A stretch of DNA of 64,000 nt. It comes from Eremophila alpestris peregrina. Its lineage: Eukaryota; Chordata; Aves; Passeriformes; Alaudidae. This document shows, in pieces, positions 27,801-38,885 of the stretch. Every line of letters starts with the position of its first letter. Within the stretch, counting starts at the first letter, position 1. The stretch covers positions 518,730 through 582,729 of the forward strand of contig WMCF01000151.1 of the NCBI GenBank assembly GCA_009792885.1, read 5' to 3'. The translations under genes and the position numbers were made by a program. A model generated the notes under the pieces. The model was given only the letters and a program-made list of their open reading frames with translations. It did not search any database and was not told the DNA's origin.

Positions 27801-30197
27801 TCCTAAATAATTTACCATCATGTCCCTCTCTGCTTGTGCTGCTCAGCACAGACTGTCCATGCCCAGCTGGGTTGCAGACTGGCCTTGGGGGTCTCTGGCC
27901 ACAACTAAACAAACTCCTATACAGTATTTTTAAGGTGTATGGAAGGAACTCTCTGGCCCAGGGGAAACCTGTGGCTTCTCTGATGCTGGGCTATGTGGTT
28001 GGCCCCGAGTCAAGGCTTGGTAGCCAGCCTGCCCTGGCTCACTGCTGCGTGGGGAGCACTGAGGATTGCCAGGAACCTGCACTTGAGCCAGTCTGGGTGT
28101 TGAACTGATCCGTGCTGGGAGAGAGCTTCCTCCAGACACCTTGTTTGGCATCTCTGGATGTGCTGAACTGGGGGATGAGGAGCTTGTAGCTTGCAGGGAG
28201 CTGAGAAGAGCAGGAGAGCGAATGTGGGTTTGGGTGTGGGCACAAGTGGAGGCTCACTGGGGCTGCCCAGCCCCTCCCCAGGGCTGCTCTCTCCAGGGGC
28301 TGCCAGGCCAGGGGCTTCCTTCTGTTTCCCATTCACTTTTCTTTTTGTTGTTGTGTTGCTGGGTGGACTTCTGGGTTTGCATCTTGATTTTTGGCTCTCC
28401 TATTCCAAGCTCTGTGTGTGCCCATGCCCTGTCAATGCCCTTTTCCAACTGCTTGGAGGGAAACACCATTTTGGGAAGGGTCAAAGTGCCCTTGATGCAG
28501 GAGAAATAGTGGAACCCCAAAAAGTTCTGTGGGCAATAGAAATTCCCCAGTCCATTTCCTTGTCACCTTGTGTTCCAGTTTCTCAGAGTAACCACTTTCC
28601 CTGGGGCTGGACACTCCCTACAGCTCTCTCCACAGACCTGGCAGCCAGGGCAGTTTGAGTGAATGCTGCAGCAGTGCCTGCTCTGGGGAGGAGAGTGCCT
28701 GGGGGACAAGCTGGAGCCACTCCTTGCATGGGAGCCATGGAGAAAAGTTTCCATGCTGCATGTTCCTGCATGAAGCTTGTTTCCGTAGAAAGCCAAGCTA
28801 AAATTGGAAGCCTTAAGAGGAAGTGTTTCCATCTTCTCTGTCTCAGGTGGGGAGGAGCTGGAAACATGGAGGAAATGGAAAAATGTTTGTGCAGTTACAA
28901 GTCCTGGCTAAAATGTCTCTAATTCTGCTGTGCTTCACTTTTCCTCAAGCAGAGGAGGACATTAGGTGGAGCCTCTATTCATATTCAGCTCATTCAATCC
29001 TGGGCTGTGTAGTGGGAGGGGGTTCATGGCTGTAACCAGTGTGATTGTTGTGAGAGAGGCTGTAGCCAAGGCTGCAGCTCCTTCATGACGAACAGGAGCC
29101 TTCCTTGAGGTTTCCAGCATTAGCTCTCCATTCTCAGAAAACTGGGAGATGAGTTCGTCAGCAGTCTTATTGCCACAATCCCTCTGCAACAGAAAGGAGG
29201 GGTGTGCACAGATCAGTAAGCTCAATTACCTCAGTGCCACCGTGGCACAGCTTCATTTCTCATAAGATGTGTCATAGACCCATCCAGAAGTCATAGTTTT
29301 ACTAAGTTTGCTGTGTCAGATGCACTTCCTGGTGCATCCTAGTTGCCAGCTAAATGCTTCCTAGTTTAGATCAGTGGCTGACTGGATGCGGTACTTAAGC
29401 CGAACTCGAAGCTCCCCTCGCAGGGCTGCTCTGAAACTGCAGGGCCAGCTCCTGCCTCTGCTGGGCTGCTCCGGGTCCTCCAGCCTTTGCATCCTCCCCT
29501 GCCTCCCTCCAGATGGACAAGTCTACCAGGCCTCGTTATTGTCGGGAAAAAAATGGGTCCAGCTGCTGTCCTGTTGCAAAGGAGGGAAGGTTTTTGTGCA
29601 GCACGAAGAAGGTCCCCTGGGGTCTGTGAGATGGGAGGAGGCTGGTTGGATTCAGACCCTTGTTTTGCTCACCCACGGTGCTGGCTGCAGCATGGGGCTG
29701 GATGAAGGGGCGAGCTCAATCCCACCACATTTCACCAGCCCAGACCCAAACCCAGCTGAGCAAACCCCATCCCACCGTGCTGGTGCTGCCCAGAAGTCTC
29801 CTTTGGCTGTGCCCCACTCTGTGCCCCAGGCTGTGCCTGGTGTCACCAGGAAGGGACTGATTGCTTGTCAGAGGCTGGGAACACGCAGTGCCCCAAACCA
29901 TGCCGGGGGTCAGTGCTGCATCTCTTGCCTCGGGATAAAGGGTCCCCAGAGGCAGAGGGTTGCTGCCATCGGGCTGTCCCTGTGTGTGCTCCAGCAGTGG
30001 CAGGGGTTGGTGACAGAGCACTGCGTTCTCCCCGCCAGGTCTCGTTCCGCTACCACTGCCAGCTGTACTCGGAGTGGCGAAGGACCAACCAGAAAGTCCG
30101 CTTGATGATCCCGGCCTCGCGCAGCCCTCACCCCCTGCCCCACTGCCTCCACTCCGCCAAGCTCGTGAAGAAGACCGCGGATGAGACCACCGTGTGA
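12631..30197 (+). CDS. MARCHF2: MARCHF2, membrane-associated RING-CH E3 ubiquitin ligase (four coding exons)
   Basis: Spliced exons 12631-12806, 16124-16319, 27194-27403 and 30039-30197 join in frame to 246 codons plus stop, the usual length of vertebrate MARCHF2. The protein has a short cytosolic N-terminus. A RING-CH domain follows at residues 64-109, with ligands C64, C67, C80, C82, H90, C93, C106 and C109 (C4HC3). Two hydrophobic helices lie at about 138-158 and 175-195. The cytosolic C-terminus ends ETTV, a class I PDZ ligand. The family transfers ubiquitin from E2 enzymes to membrane proteins in the ER, endosomes and lysosomes. Known mammalian partners include syntaxin 6 and the PDZ protein DLG1. 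All splice sites are GT-AG and every zinc ligand is present, so the gene looks functional. The close paralog MARCHF3 is the main alternative; the N-terminal MTTGDCCHLPGSLCDC favours MARCHF2. Confidence 0.96.
12807..16123 (+). other. MARCHF2: MARCHF2 intron 2
   Basis: A 3.3-kb intron bounded by GTGAGG and TTTAG. I see nothing inside beyond unique sequence and a short tandem duplication (gatgcttttctta twice) near 14030-14055. Confidence 0.85.
16124..16319 (+). CDS. MARCHF2: MARCHF2 RING-CH exon
   Basis: 196 bases encoding residues 59-124. It holds the whole C4HC3 zinc-binding module: CRICHEG, CDCTGTLGTVH, then CELC. It starts with the split Ser codon (AG/T) after CTCTTTAG and ends LTE before the donor GAG/GTACCG. 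The histidine in the fourth-cysteine region and the Trp (W97) needed for E2 contact in this family are present. Confidence 0.96.
16320..27193 (+). other. MARCHF2: MARCHF2 intron 3
   Basis: A 10.9-kb intron between the RING-CH and transmembrane exons. Apart from the CR1 fragment at 25.1-25.7 kb it appears to be unique sequence. No nested gene or RNA gene was recognised. Confidence 0.85.
25105..25724 (+). mobile_element. CR1 LINE 3' fragment
   Basis: The phrase around atgagccagatggccaagaa matches the CR1 ORF2 C-terminal region (MSQxAKKANG). The C-terminus and 3' UTR follow, ending with attctgtgattct, the short tandem tail typical of CR1. A complete homologous stretch is seen in the copy at 61.0-61.65 kb. 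Several frameshifts make it non-coding. Confidence 0.85.
27194..27403 (+). CDS. MARCHF2: MARCHF2 transmembrane exon
   Basis: 210 bases, phase 0 at both ends, encoding residues 125-194. It starts WLKDPGPRNEKRTLFCDMVC after CTTCCCGCAG. It contains both membrane helices, with the conserved loop LRGAQDHLQFNSRLEA between them, and ends VLWTL before the donor CTG/GTAAGT. Confidence 0.95.
27404..30038 (+). other. MARCHF2: MARCHF2 intron 4
   Basis: A 2.6-kb intron with a G-rich degenerate repeat of ggctgggg/ggagctgg type at about 27655-27715. Long open frames reading through this intron have no recognisable homology. Confidence 0.85.
30039..30197 (+). CDS. MARCHF2: MARCHF2 last coding exon
   Basis: After CCCGCCAG the frame reads VSFRYHCQLYSEWRRTNQKV, the conserved cytosolic tail. 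It ends KKTADETTV with a TGA at 30195-30197. The final ETTV fits a class I PDZ ligand (T at -2, V at 0), as in mammalian MARCHF2, where the C-terminus binds PDZ proteins. Confidence 0.95.
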   Translation, partial: VSFRYHCQLYSEWRRTNQKVRLMIPASRSPHPLPHCLHSAKLVKKTADETTV

Positions 30198-32880
30198 GCC
30201 GTCCCGAGGCCGGCCAGGGTGGAGGGTCGAGCGTCCCCACAGGCCCAGGGAACGTGGCAGCTGTGGGGGCACTGGAAAACAATGATCCCACCCAAAGGGA
30301 CTCTGCACGTCCTTTAGACCTTGGCAAAGAGACACATAATCAACATCGGTGTGTGAAATGGCCCAAAAGAGCCTGATGGCAGAAAATGCCTGTCTGCAGG
30401 GACACTTTCCTATAACAAAATACCATACGTGGAAAACATCTCCCTCTCTCTATACATATATCTATATATAATATTATTTTTTAATGGCCATGCATATTGT
30501 GTTTTAATCCTTTTGTGTTGGATGTTCTAAGCTTCAGGATAGAAGCTGGCAACCTGATCTCATTCAGAGGTTAAATCAATGCCTTTTTTTCCAAGTGAGC
30601 ATTTGAAGAACACTTTTCATCAACCATTCTTGAAAGTCCCCTTCTCCTTTGCACTAAATTGGTTTTGATATACTGCAGCAGCCTTCCCGTTACTCTTTGG
30701 TCTCTTTTGTGGTGTTCTGTCCTTTCTAGAAAGTTGTGTGTTTTTAATAATTATTATAATCCCAGAAGGAGTAAAATGACATAATACCGAATGGAGACAT
30801 TTTGTATTGTAAAGTACTGTAATTTTGAGAATTTCAAAATCAGTTTCAGAATGAGAGAATCTTTTCCGGTGCAGATGTGATCTCACAAAATGCTTTCCTT
30901 GAGATCCTGGCTCATCCCCAGGACTCGGATGCAGTCAGCTCTTGGTCTGTCTGGCAAAAGTAGATGGAGGATCCAAGGATGGGGAGAGATGACTCCATAC
31001 AAGCTAAACCCACCATTTCCTTTTGCTTTGAAAAGATGGAGAAAGGAGCTTTCCTGGCCCCAGAAGGTGGGAGCTGGAGTCTCTGTTTGCTGATGTCCTT
31101 TCACCACCTTGAGATTGGACCTCCCAAAGCATCAGTTTCACTCGTACCTTAGGGGACAGGCCTTGCCCTGCGGCGCTGGCAGGACGCAGGTGCTCTTGGC
31201 TGTCTCTGCGCTTTATTTGCACATTCCAGAGGAGCTGCTGGGATTGGGTTCGTCCCTGGTAGCGCTGCCTGCCTGTTGTGTCCTCTAGTGAAAACCCCCC
31301 CCAGTTTGCTGGTTCCCAGAGAAGAGGCTCTGGGTCCTTTGTCCTATGGGGCTGGTGTTCCTCCTCGTCCTTTCACCTGTGTTTCCAGCACACGCAGCTC
31401 TCAAAGCCCTGTCTCAGAGTGCCCCTTCTGCCCCTGGTTTGGCTTTGGTCCTTACCTCTGCCACCTCCTCACCCTGCCAGACAGTGCCAGTGCCTGGTGC
31501 TGAGGTTTCCTGAGCCTCCCAAGTGGCACAGGCTGTGAGCATGCTGGCGAGGATGCTGTCAGTGACAGTGCCCTGCCACGTGCTCCAGAGGTGTGTGCAG
31601 CTGCTTTGCTGGAACCTGGGCTCTGGTTCCATGATGGTGAGGGTAAAGAGCAGGCAGGAGGCAGGTTCTGAGGGGTCTGTGTCCTTGCAGTGGGTGGTGG
31701 TGGTCCTGCACTATGTCCCTCTGCCCCTTTGCTTAAAGCAAGTGGATCAGTGCAATGCCCTGCAAGATGGAGATCTGTAATTTCCTGAATTCAAAGCATG
31801 TGCATTTCTTCCTCCTCTAGCTGCAAAGCAGGACGTGTTTCCTTATCTGTTCCCTCACCCTGAGCTGGAAGTTGCTGGTGGCCTGAGCAGCAGGGACCAG
31901 TGTCATCTTGCCAAACAGGATTGCTCCAGCCCTGGGCCCTGGTCTCTGTCTGCTCTCCTCTGTCTCCTCTCCCAGCGTTCTGGTGCAGCTTGGAGATACC
32001 CCGACACATCTTGCAGCAGCCTCTCTGTGCCCTGAGGGCTGCTCTGAACTGGTCTCTCTTCCAAGCATGAGGGGCTGGTGTGTCCTCTGCTACAGCCAGG
32101 CTGCACATCTCTGCTCCTTTCTCTCAGCCATCTCCCCAGCTGTCCCTTCCTTTCTTCCACATACCCGCAGGTGTCTGCCCTTTTCCCAGTCAGGCACTCA
32201 TGCAGGGATTACTCTGCTCCTGGTACTCTTGGGGTAGAGGCTGCAACAGCCCAGCTCCAGTCACAGTCCCTGCTCCAGTCCCATCCCATTCTCACACAGG
32301 TGCTCCCTGTTCTGCACACCCCTTCTATGGCAGCAGGCTCTGCACCACTGCTCTGTGCCTTGTTCTGGGTGCCCCTTCCTTCAGCTGCTTCCCAACAAAC
32401 CCCCTTGTCACCAGGACATCACCAGTGAAGAAGAATGGGGGGGGGTGATTTAACCTTCTCAACCCTAGCTGTCTCCCAGGAGTTTAGCCCTGCAATGCAC
32501 CGAGTTCTGGCAGCATGTCCCCAGGGTAAGGATTTAATGGAGCCACTGTTCCAGTTAAGAAACCCACTGTCAATCCAAATATGCAACTGTGAAAGCCAGG
32601 AGCCCCTGAATGGGACACTTGGGGCCCGGCCCTGTGCTGCTGTGTGGCCGTGGCTGCACTCAGCATCCTTGGTTTTATTGTCATTGCCAATGATTGGAGT
32701 TGCTGCATGTGCCCCTGCAAGACCCAGTAGTGACTCTTTGAGTCTTGTCCTCCTTCCCAGAGGAGATGTTCAGCTCGTGGATGTGGGCAATTGGTGTCTG
32801 ACCCACCACGTTCCAGTGTGTTCTGGGGAAATGGGCTGTGCAATGATGTAAATAAAAGTGAGACAAACTTTGGGCTATTG
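30198..32880 (+). other. MARCHF2: Probable MARCHF2 3' UTR
   Basis: No coding signal is seen after the stop. The sequence has AU-rich stretches (30440-30490, 30740-30760) typical of 3' UTRs. The first canonical AATAAA I find on this strand is at 32851-32856, followed by a G/U-rich stretch. The extent is inferred: earlier non-canonical poly(A) sites are possible. Confidence 0.45.
32851..32856 (+). terminator. MARCHF2: Candidate poly(A) signal of MARCHF2
   Basis: AATAAA with a T/G-rich downstream element within 40 bases. It is the first canonical hexamer found after the MARCHF2 stop codon. Confidence 0.4.
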
Positions 32881-33329
32881 TGTTATTATTGGAGGGGGCT
32901 GGGGCTGCAGAGCCCAGGCTGCCTTCCTGAGAGCACCCTGCTACCACCTGCCCAGGGCAGCTGCCCTGGGCAGCCCCCAGGGCCCCAGCAGAAGGTTTCA
33001 AAGTTGGAGAAAAGCCAGGGCTTTTGTCATGTCTGGGCAGTTTATCTGTCAGTGCACAGAATCTTGCCTGGTGTGGGCCAAGCAAGGCGATGATCAAAGC
33101 CAAGTCAAGAGTCCTTCGGCCCGTGGTTGGGCCAGGGGTGTGTATGGGGCTGCATGGAGCGACCCTGGTGCTGCCATGATGCCACCCCACAGAGGCTCCT
33201 GATGCTGCTCCTGTGAATTGCCTGACCTGGCCCTGCCCATGGCCCTCCAGCCCAGCCCCTCACTCCAGGGCTGTGGGAGACGCCAGACACATCTGCGAGC
33301 CCACACTCTCACCTGAGCCCTGGTGGGGT

Positions 33330-33475
33330 CATGGTGGGCTGTGTCCAGCCATGTCCAAGGTGTATCCAACTGTGTCAGAGCTGTGTCCAAGCTGGTCCAA
33401 GCTGTGTCTGAGCTGTCTGTGTTCATGCTGTGTCCAGGCTGTGTCTGATCTGAGTCTGAGCTGTACCCAAGTGTG
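33330..33475. repeat. Degenerate gctgtgtc-type minisatellite
   Basis: Irregular tandem copies of a 10-20 bp unit around 'gctgtgtc(c/t)a'. On the - strand it gives an artificial LDTxWT-like repeat protein. Confidence 0.7.
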
Positions 33476-33888
33476 CAAGAGCTTCTGGCAGCTGGCTGCA
33501 GGGCAGGAGCCTTGCTCTGAGTGCTTGCTACCAGCTGACTCTGAGAGCCATCCAGAGCCAGCACCATGGCAGGGGCTGCAGGGCATGGAACCTCAGGGCT
33601 GAGACTTGGGCAGCTGTTGTTCCCTGTTCTGTGGGGCAATGAGGAGGCCCAACATCCCCTGCAGCCTTGGCCCCCGGCTCTGGATCCGTGTTGCAAATCT
33701 GGTCATGCCACACTTGAAGTGGAAGGTTGGAAATTGTGAAGCTGCCCATTTAAAATGCTACTCAAAGCACTGCAATACCAGTGTTGCATGCATTTCCAAG
33801 GTCCTGGATAAGGCTTTAGCCTTGGGCAAGACCTTGGATGAGTTTCCTGGCCAAGCTGTCAAATCAAGGGTTTTCTGGGCTTGTTTGT

Positions 33889-33945
33889 TTAAAAAAAAAA
33901 AAAAAAAAACCAAAAAAAAAACTACCACAAAACAAAAAAACACCC
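33889..33945. repeat. A-rich tract
   Basis: Long A runs with isolated C and CC interruptions. It may be an old poly(A) tail, but I recognise no element upstream of it. Confidence 0.8.
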
Positions 33946-34808
33946 ACCATAACAGTTTCATGGGAAGGGCCTTCAGTCACAGTTGCACAGTTGCTTGGCT
34001 GATGTGCCAAATCCAGGCAGGCTTTGTTTGGAGCATGTCTGACAGACCAGTACTGAGAAGAACATGTTCATTGAGGCACCTCCACTGCCCACTGCTGCAG
34101 CCTTTTTCCCTTGGAGCAGGAGGGTCCCAGGGGTCTGATCACACCCTGCTGTGGACCATGGGCTTTGGGAGCTTGAGAGTTGCCCTGTGGCCTCCACGTC
34201 CAGGCACCAGCTGAGGAGGGCATCAGGTCCTCAGAGGCTGCTGTGATGTGCTGTCTGTGCCCACGCTGGGTATTGGACAAACCTCCCAGCCCTGCTTGTC
34301 TCCCCAAAACCATTCAGAGGCCATGTGGGTCCAGCCTTGTTCAAGGACTCCAGTGTTCCTTAAGCCTTCCTACCCGTTGTGGCTCCAGCATGCACAGACC
34401 TCTAGCACATGAGAGTTGAATTTAAACTCCCCTGAGTCTTTGTGGTGCAATTCTACATGAAATTGTGTATTTCTCACACAAATGCTGCAACTATGCAACT
34501 CATCTCCCAGAGAGATGATTTTTTAAAATTGAAGTTTTGGGGGCACATCAAAAAGGAAACCAAAGCACAGAATTTATCCCCTCGAAACCACAAAATTCCA
34601 GTGAAGAGGACACTAATCTGTTGCAAAAACTAACTTTTCTCCAGTCTGAGGGACTGAGCTGGCTTTCAGAAAGGAATTTCTTCTTGATTGAGGTAGGTGT
34701 CCCAAAATGCACAGCACAACTCTTTTGGGGTGCTTTGCATGACAGAGGAAAAAAATACAGAACTAACAATCTGCCATCTCCATACACCAACCTTCTGCTG
34801 TGAACCTC

Positions 34809-35353
34809 TGTCATGGTGTAACCCCAGCTGGTAACTGAACAGCACACAGTGACTCAGTCACACACCACCCTCCAAGGGAAATGGGAGAAAAAAGGAAAAA
34901 CTTTTGGTTTGAGGTAAAAACAGTTTAATAATTGAGACAAAGTAATATGTAATAATACTAATTATAATAATAATTGTAATAAAAAATAAATAAACCCCAA
35001 GTGGAACAAGCGATGCCCAATACAGTTGCTCACCACCCACTGATCTGTGCCCAGCCTGTCTCCCAGCAGTGATTGGCCACTCCCAGTTTACACACTGGGC
35101 AGGACATTCTGTGGTATGGAATATCCCTCTGGCCAGTTTGGGTCAGCTGTCCTGGCTGTGCTCCCCCCCAGCTTCTTGTGCAGCTCCTCGCTGGCAGAGC
35201 ATGACACATTGAAAAGTCCTTGGCTTGGATAAACACCACACCACTGACGGTTTGGTAGTTGCTGTCAATATTATTCTTACCCTAAATCCCAAACCCAGCA
35301 CTGTGCTGGCTACTGAGAGGAACGTTAACTCTGTCCAAAGCAAATCCAGGACA
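34809..35353 (-). mobile_element. Solo LTR, avian ERVL type
   Basis: On the - strand it begins TGTCCTGGATTTG, passes through AGAGTTAA, a conserved stretch around ACCCAAACTGGCCAGAGGG and an ATTAAA signal (plus-strand 34922 region), and ends CATGACA. This follows the consensus I know for avian ERVL LTRs. Length is 545 bp. Flanking 5-mers are ACCTC (left) and GTCTC (right), which differ by two transitions and could be a decayed 5-bp target duplication. A second, opposite-strand copy of the same family lies at 62.6-63.1 kb. No retroviral genes are attached. Confidence 0.8.
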
Positions 35354-36359
35354 GTCTCAGAGGCTCCTGCCCATGGAGAATACAAAGTGCCTCTCACTGG
35401 GAGCAGAGATCCCTGGATTTCCCCAGTCTTGGTGCTACCACAGTGGAAAAGGCTTAGGGCAGAGCTCTAGGGGCAGATACCTGGGCTTGACCCAGTACTG
35501 CAACTCTTCCCAGCTCCTGGATTAGAGCAGGGAGACCAATACTGTTGACTGTGCCCAGATGCCACCACAACGATGACAACTGAGGTGGCACTAAAGAAGG
35601 TCCAACCAGAAATTGTTCACAGAAGAGATCACAGAAATCTAGGCTGGACCTAGGCAATGTCCCACTCCACCTACATCCATCTTCTCCTTTCCTAAGGACA
35701 GGATTTAGCAGGATCATGTGTGGTGGAACCTTGATGGGGCGAGATCAGAGAATGGCTGATCTGTGGGAATTGCCTCTCCTGTGGATTTCAGACACAGCTC
35801 AGCATTGTGCTTTCCTTCCTGCGCTGCCCCTACTGCTGCCCCTGCATTGCTACCAGTGCTCTGCTGCAAGAGATGTGCTTGGTGCACGTCTGGTAAGGAG
35901 AGGCTCTGGATGTGTGGGGAAGATAAGCGTTATCATGAGTATCCAGCTATGTTGGAGGTTTTTTAACTTAATTGAAAAAAGCCAGAGGCACTACTCAAGC
36001 ACTCTTGGAGGAGCTGGACCCTGCTATATTTTCCATGGCCTTGTGCAGAGCAGCTCTGCAGTGCTCTGGCACTCAATGGTGGTCCCTGCCATGGGACCAC
36101 CGGGCACCAATCTCCTCCCTGCACCAAGTCTCTGTGCTCCCCATTGTCCCTGCAGTCCCAGCCGAGGGGTGGGGGGATGAAGCAGGCTCTGTTGTGGCTT
36201 CCACCTCCGTGACCTGCCAGTCCTCTCCTTGGTGGCCAGAGGATCTATGTGAGGAGAAGCCAGCAGGATGCAGGACCCTCCCAGTTCCCAGCACCAAGAC
36301 CCAAGATGATGGCGTTCACCTTTCCAGTCTCTCCCCTGCCTCCCCATGTTCCCTCCCTG
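35354..36359. other. Between LTR and B30.2 gene; possible 3' UTR of the minus-strand gene
   Basis: No coding homology seen. By position, part of this is likely the 3' UTR of the B30.2 gene, but no clear poly(A) signal was identified. Confidence 0.4.
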
Positions 36360-36880
36360 TCAGGGACACAGCTTGAGCCATGAGTCCATCCCCACCCAGA
36401 GCCAGGGGCGCAGTCTCTCCCCAGCACACGAGGCCAGGCAGAAAACAAAGATTGGGGCTTCACTGTCCGCATCAGCAAAAGTCACCTGCTTGTCTGTGAA
36501 GTCCAGACAGACCTGGATGGCCCTGGGGAGGCAGGTAAGGTGCAGGGGGGTCCAGTCAGGATCACTGAAAGCATGGTACTGTCCAAACCACTGCCCCACA
36601 GCCCAGATCCCCTCTTGGGGTGAAATATTGAGGACCCCCTTCCTCCTGACAGATTCCTGGGCCACTCCCACAGCCCACCAGTCCCCTGCCTCAGCCACCT
36701 CCACCTCCCAGCAGTGTCTCCCCGCAGCAAAGCCCTGGCTGCCCAGCACACATGGCTCCGTGTCAAACCGCTCAGGGTTGTTGGGCAGCAAGGTCCACTC
36801 GTCCCCCCGTCCCACCCCTCGCTGGTCACTGGCCAGAATGAGGAAGGGGTTGGCGGTGTCTGGGTCCAGAGTCACGTTGG
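36360..36880 (-). CDS. B30.2 (PRY-SPRY) exon of a butyrophilin-like gene
   Basis: The exon starts after a good acceptor (CTGTCCCCAG, minus strand) at 36880 and runs open to a TGA at 36362-36360, about 173 residues. It shows the PRY signature VTLDPDTANPFLILASD, then the block NNPERFD, then CVLGSQGF with GRHCWEVEV. SPRY blocks follow: WWAVGVA, GIWAVG and QVCLDFTDKQVTF, then IFVFCLAS. B30.2 domains form the cytosolic or terminal ligand-binding module of butyrophilins and TRIM proteins. No stop or frameshift is seen, in contrast to the paralog at 52.5 kb. The exon needs one base from the preceding exon (phase 1). TRIM is an alternative, but the transmembrane-like exon upstream and the nearby dead butyrophilin gene favour butyrophilin-like. 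Confidence 0.85.
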
Positions 36881-37119
36881 CTGGGGACAGAGGAGGAGAA
36901 GCTGCTCAGAGCAGGCAGCCCTAGGGCTGCATCCACCCCAGCAAGAGAAGGGACAGGGTGAGTTCCTTCCCCCTCCAGCGGGAAAACCCCCCTATAGCTG
37001 GACTGTCCCTGGCTCCCTGCTGCCCCAATCCTGTCCCTGCCCCAGGGGCCAGCACACATCCTGGCCATGGGGACCTCAGTTTCCTGGAGGAGGAGGCACC
37101 TGAGTGGGTGGGTGCACAC

Positions 37120-37259
37120 CTGCAGTGCAGCCACCTGGACCTGAGCCTGGGTGTCTCTGGTGCTGCGAAAGAACAGGCAGGTTAGGGCAAAACCAGTGCC
37201 AACCGTGGTAGACGTTACCCCAAGACCCATAACCCAAGGCCCCAAATTCACATCTCTTT
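37120..37259 (-). CDS. Candidate transmembrane exon of the B30.2 gene
   Basis: After an acceptor (CACTGCTCACAG) the frame gives RDVNLGPWVMGLGVTSTT, then a hydrophobic stretch to LTCLFF, then RSTRDTQAQ, ending CAG/GTGTGC. It is 140 bp. The PW-V-MGLG pattern resembles the butyrophilin membrane segment seen at 48.3 kb (HPWIVAMGLGLVAVA). A basic stop-transfer Arg follows the helix. The exon ends in phase 0 while the B30.2 exon needs phase 1, so at least one small unrecognised exon is required between them. Confidence 0.5.
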
Positions 37260-37481
37260 CTGTGAGCAGTGGAGGGGATGTCAGCTCAGGAGCCTTTTAT
37301 ACTGGAGCTGGGTCTACAGATAAGCACCAAGAGTTCAGCTGGGAGTGTTGCAGCCACCAAGTCCCAACCCATGAAAAGCCCCAGTGTTATGACCTTCAGT
37401 TGTTGTCCCACAGCAGAAATAGGATGCATTTTCTACTCAACAGAGGACAGTTCCCCCTCCTCTTCCCTTCTGAAAACTCAC

Positions 37482-37560
37482 CTCTTCCACTCATCTCCTC
37501 CACCTCATCCATCAGGGTCTCACTTTCTACTCTCTCCATCCTGGATGCCAGCATATCCAC
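37482..37560 (-). CDS. Candidate short coiled-coil exon of the B30.2 gene
   Basis: The minus-strand frame reads VDMLASRMERVESETLMDE and continues VEEMSGR. Hydrophobic residues have heptad-like spacing. A strong donor, AGAG/GTGAGT, ends it at 37482. It ends in phase 1, which matches the start of the candidate transmembrane exon and creates a Glu codon at the junction. The 5' limit is uncertain: an acceptor could be the CCAG at 37541-37544. No Ig domain exon was found upstream on this strand. Confidence 0.35.
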
Positions 37561-38885
37561 AGTCAATCAACAGGAGGGGAGACTACTGAAAGTGGCGATT
37601 ACAAGACTCGAGGACTGCCTGAAGATGATAAAGCAGAGAAGGAATGATGGAAAGGTCACAGCATTGAGCACATTGAGACAGCCAGTACTCACCTGCTCAG
37701 CCTGCAGACTGGCTCTAGGAAAGCAAGTTTGGGATGGGTTGGAAGGTCTTCAGTCTCCACTCCTCTCATCCCCTCATCTGCTCATGGCTGGACTGAGCTT
37801 GCCCAGCACTTCCAGCTTGTTTGAGTGAGCAGGGCACAGTCCAGAGGGGCTGGATGGCCTGGAGAGCAGAGCTGGGAGTCTGTCTGGGTACCACCCCACT
37901 GAACTTCCCCCTCCTCTCCTCTGGGCAATGACCTCCCATGCCCTGAAGCTGCCAGCCCTTGTGGGACCTCATCCAACACTTGAATTTGGCAATTCCTCCT
38001 GTTCCCGCAGTGCCCAGTCCTGTTTACATCACAGAGTCTGCTGCATCTCCCCTCCCTCGGCCCAGCTGCAGCTGGGTGATAAGAGCTCCTAAGTGCTGGA
38101 GGAGTCTGTATCTCCCTGTGCAGGATGCTCAGAGCCTTCCTGGGCCACAGCAATACAGGCACATCCAGCCCCTTGGGATGGCACCTGGGGACACCAACCT
38201 CAGAGCCGTGCCCATGCTCTGGGTGTCCAGGCTGCATTCTGTGAAAAGGGCAGCTCTGGCTCCTGCCCTGGCTGTTTGCCCAGTTTTGTCCTGCTGCATG
38301 GGTTCATGGTGGAGATGTTTGCAGGGCATGTGCCACCTTGATTGCTCAGCTGGTATATGGGGAACAGCATATGCTGTGCTTTGCATCCCACCTCTCTGTT
38401 CTCCAGGCAGCTCTTCTTGTGTCGAGGGATGATGGCCTTATTCCCAGTCACACTGAACACAAGGCATTCCACTCTGCTTTGTCACATCACTCTGGAAGGC
38501 ACCAGCTGAGCACAAACAAAGCAGGATGGCAGCTGCTGCCAGGAGGCTTTGCAGACACCCGTGTGACCCTTCTACCTGCCTGAGACCCCTGCCTGGAGCT
38601 TGGCTGCCTTGGCCAAGCTCACTGACCGGTTCCACTTTATCCATGACCTTTTGCACCCTTTTGACACGTCTGACATCTTGTCCTCCCCAACTCTTTCCAC
38701 TCCACATGCCTTTAGTGCTCACATCCTTCCCTTGGCACATGCAGTTGTCTGGGACACCCAGCTTTGATCCGCAGCTTTGCACACCTATGCAGGCTTGGAT
38801 TTCCCTGGAGAGATGCCCACGGAATTGTGATCCCATAGTTAAGTTATGATGTTCGATTATCACACTTCCTGCTGTCATTTGTTGT
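37561..38885. other. Upstream of the B30.2 gene; no firm exons
   Basis: I looked on the - strand for IgV, IgC, RING and B-box signatures and found none. A possible microexon with an AGCAG/GTGAGT donor lies near 37682-37705 (minus strand). Otherwise nothing is recognised. Confidence 0.4.

Larger units (their letters stand above)
32881..34808. other. Intergenic, no gene seen
   Basis: Contains a degenerate minisatellite (33330-33475) and an A-rich tract (33889-33945). Open frames are present on both strands but none resembles a known protein. Confidence 0.5.

Noticed and set aside
29374..30105. 243-codon frame before and into MARCHF2 exon 5
   Set aside because: It is out of frame with the real exon and lacks any homology.
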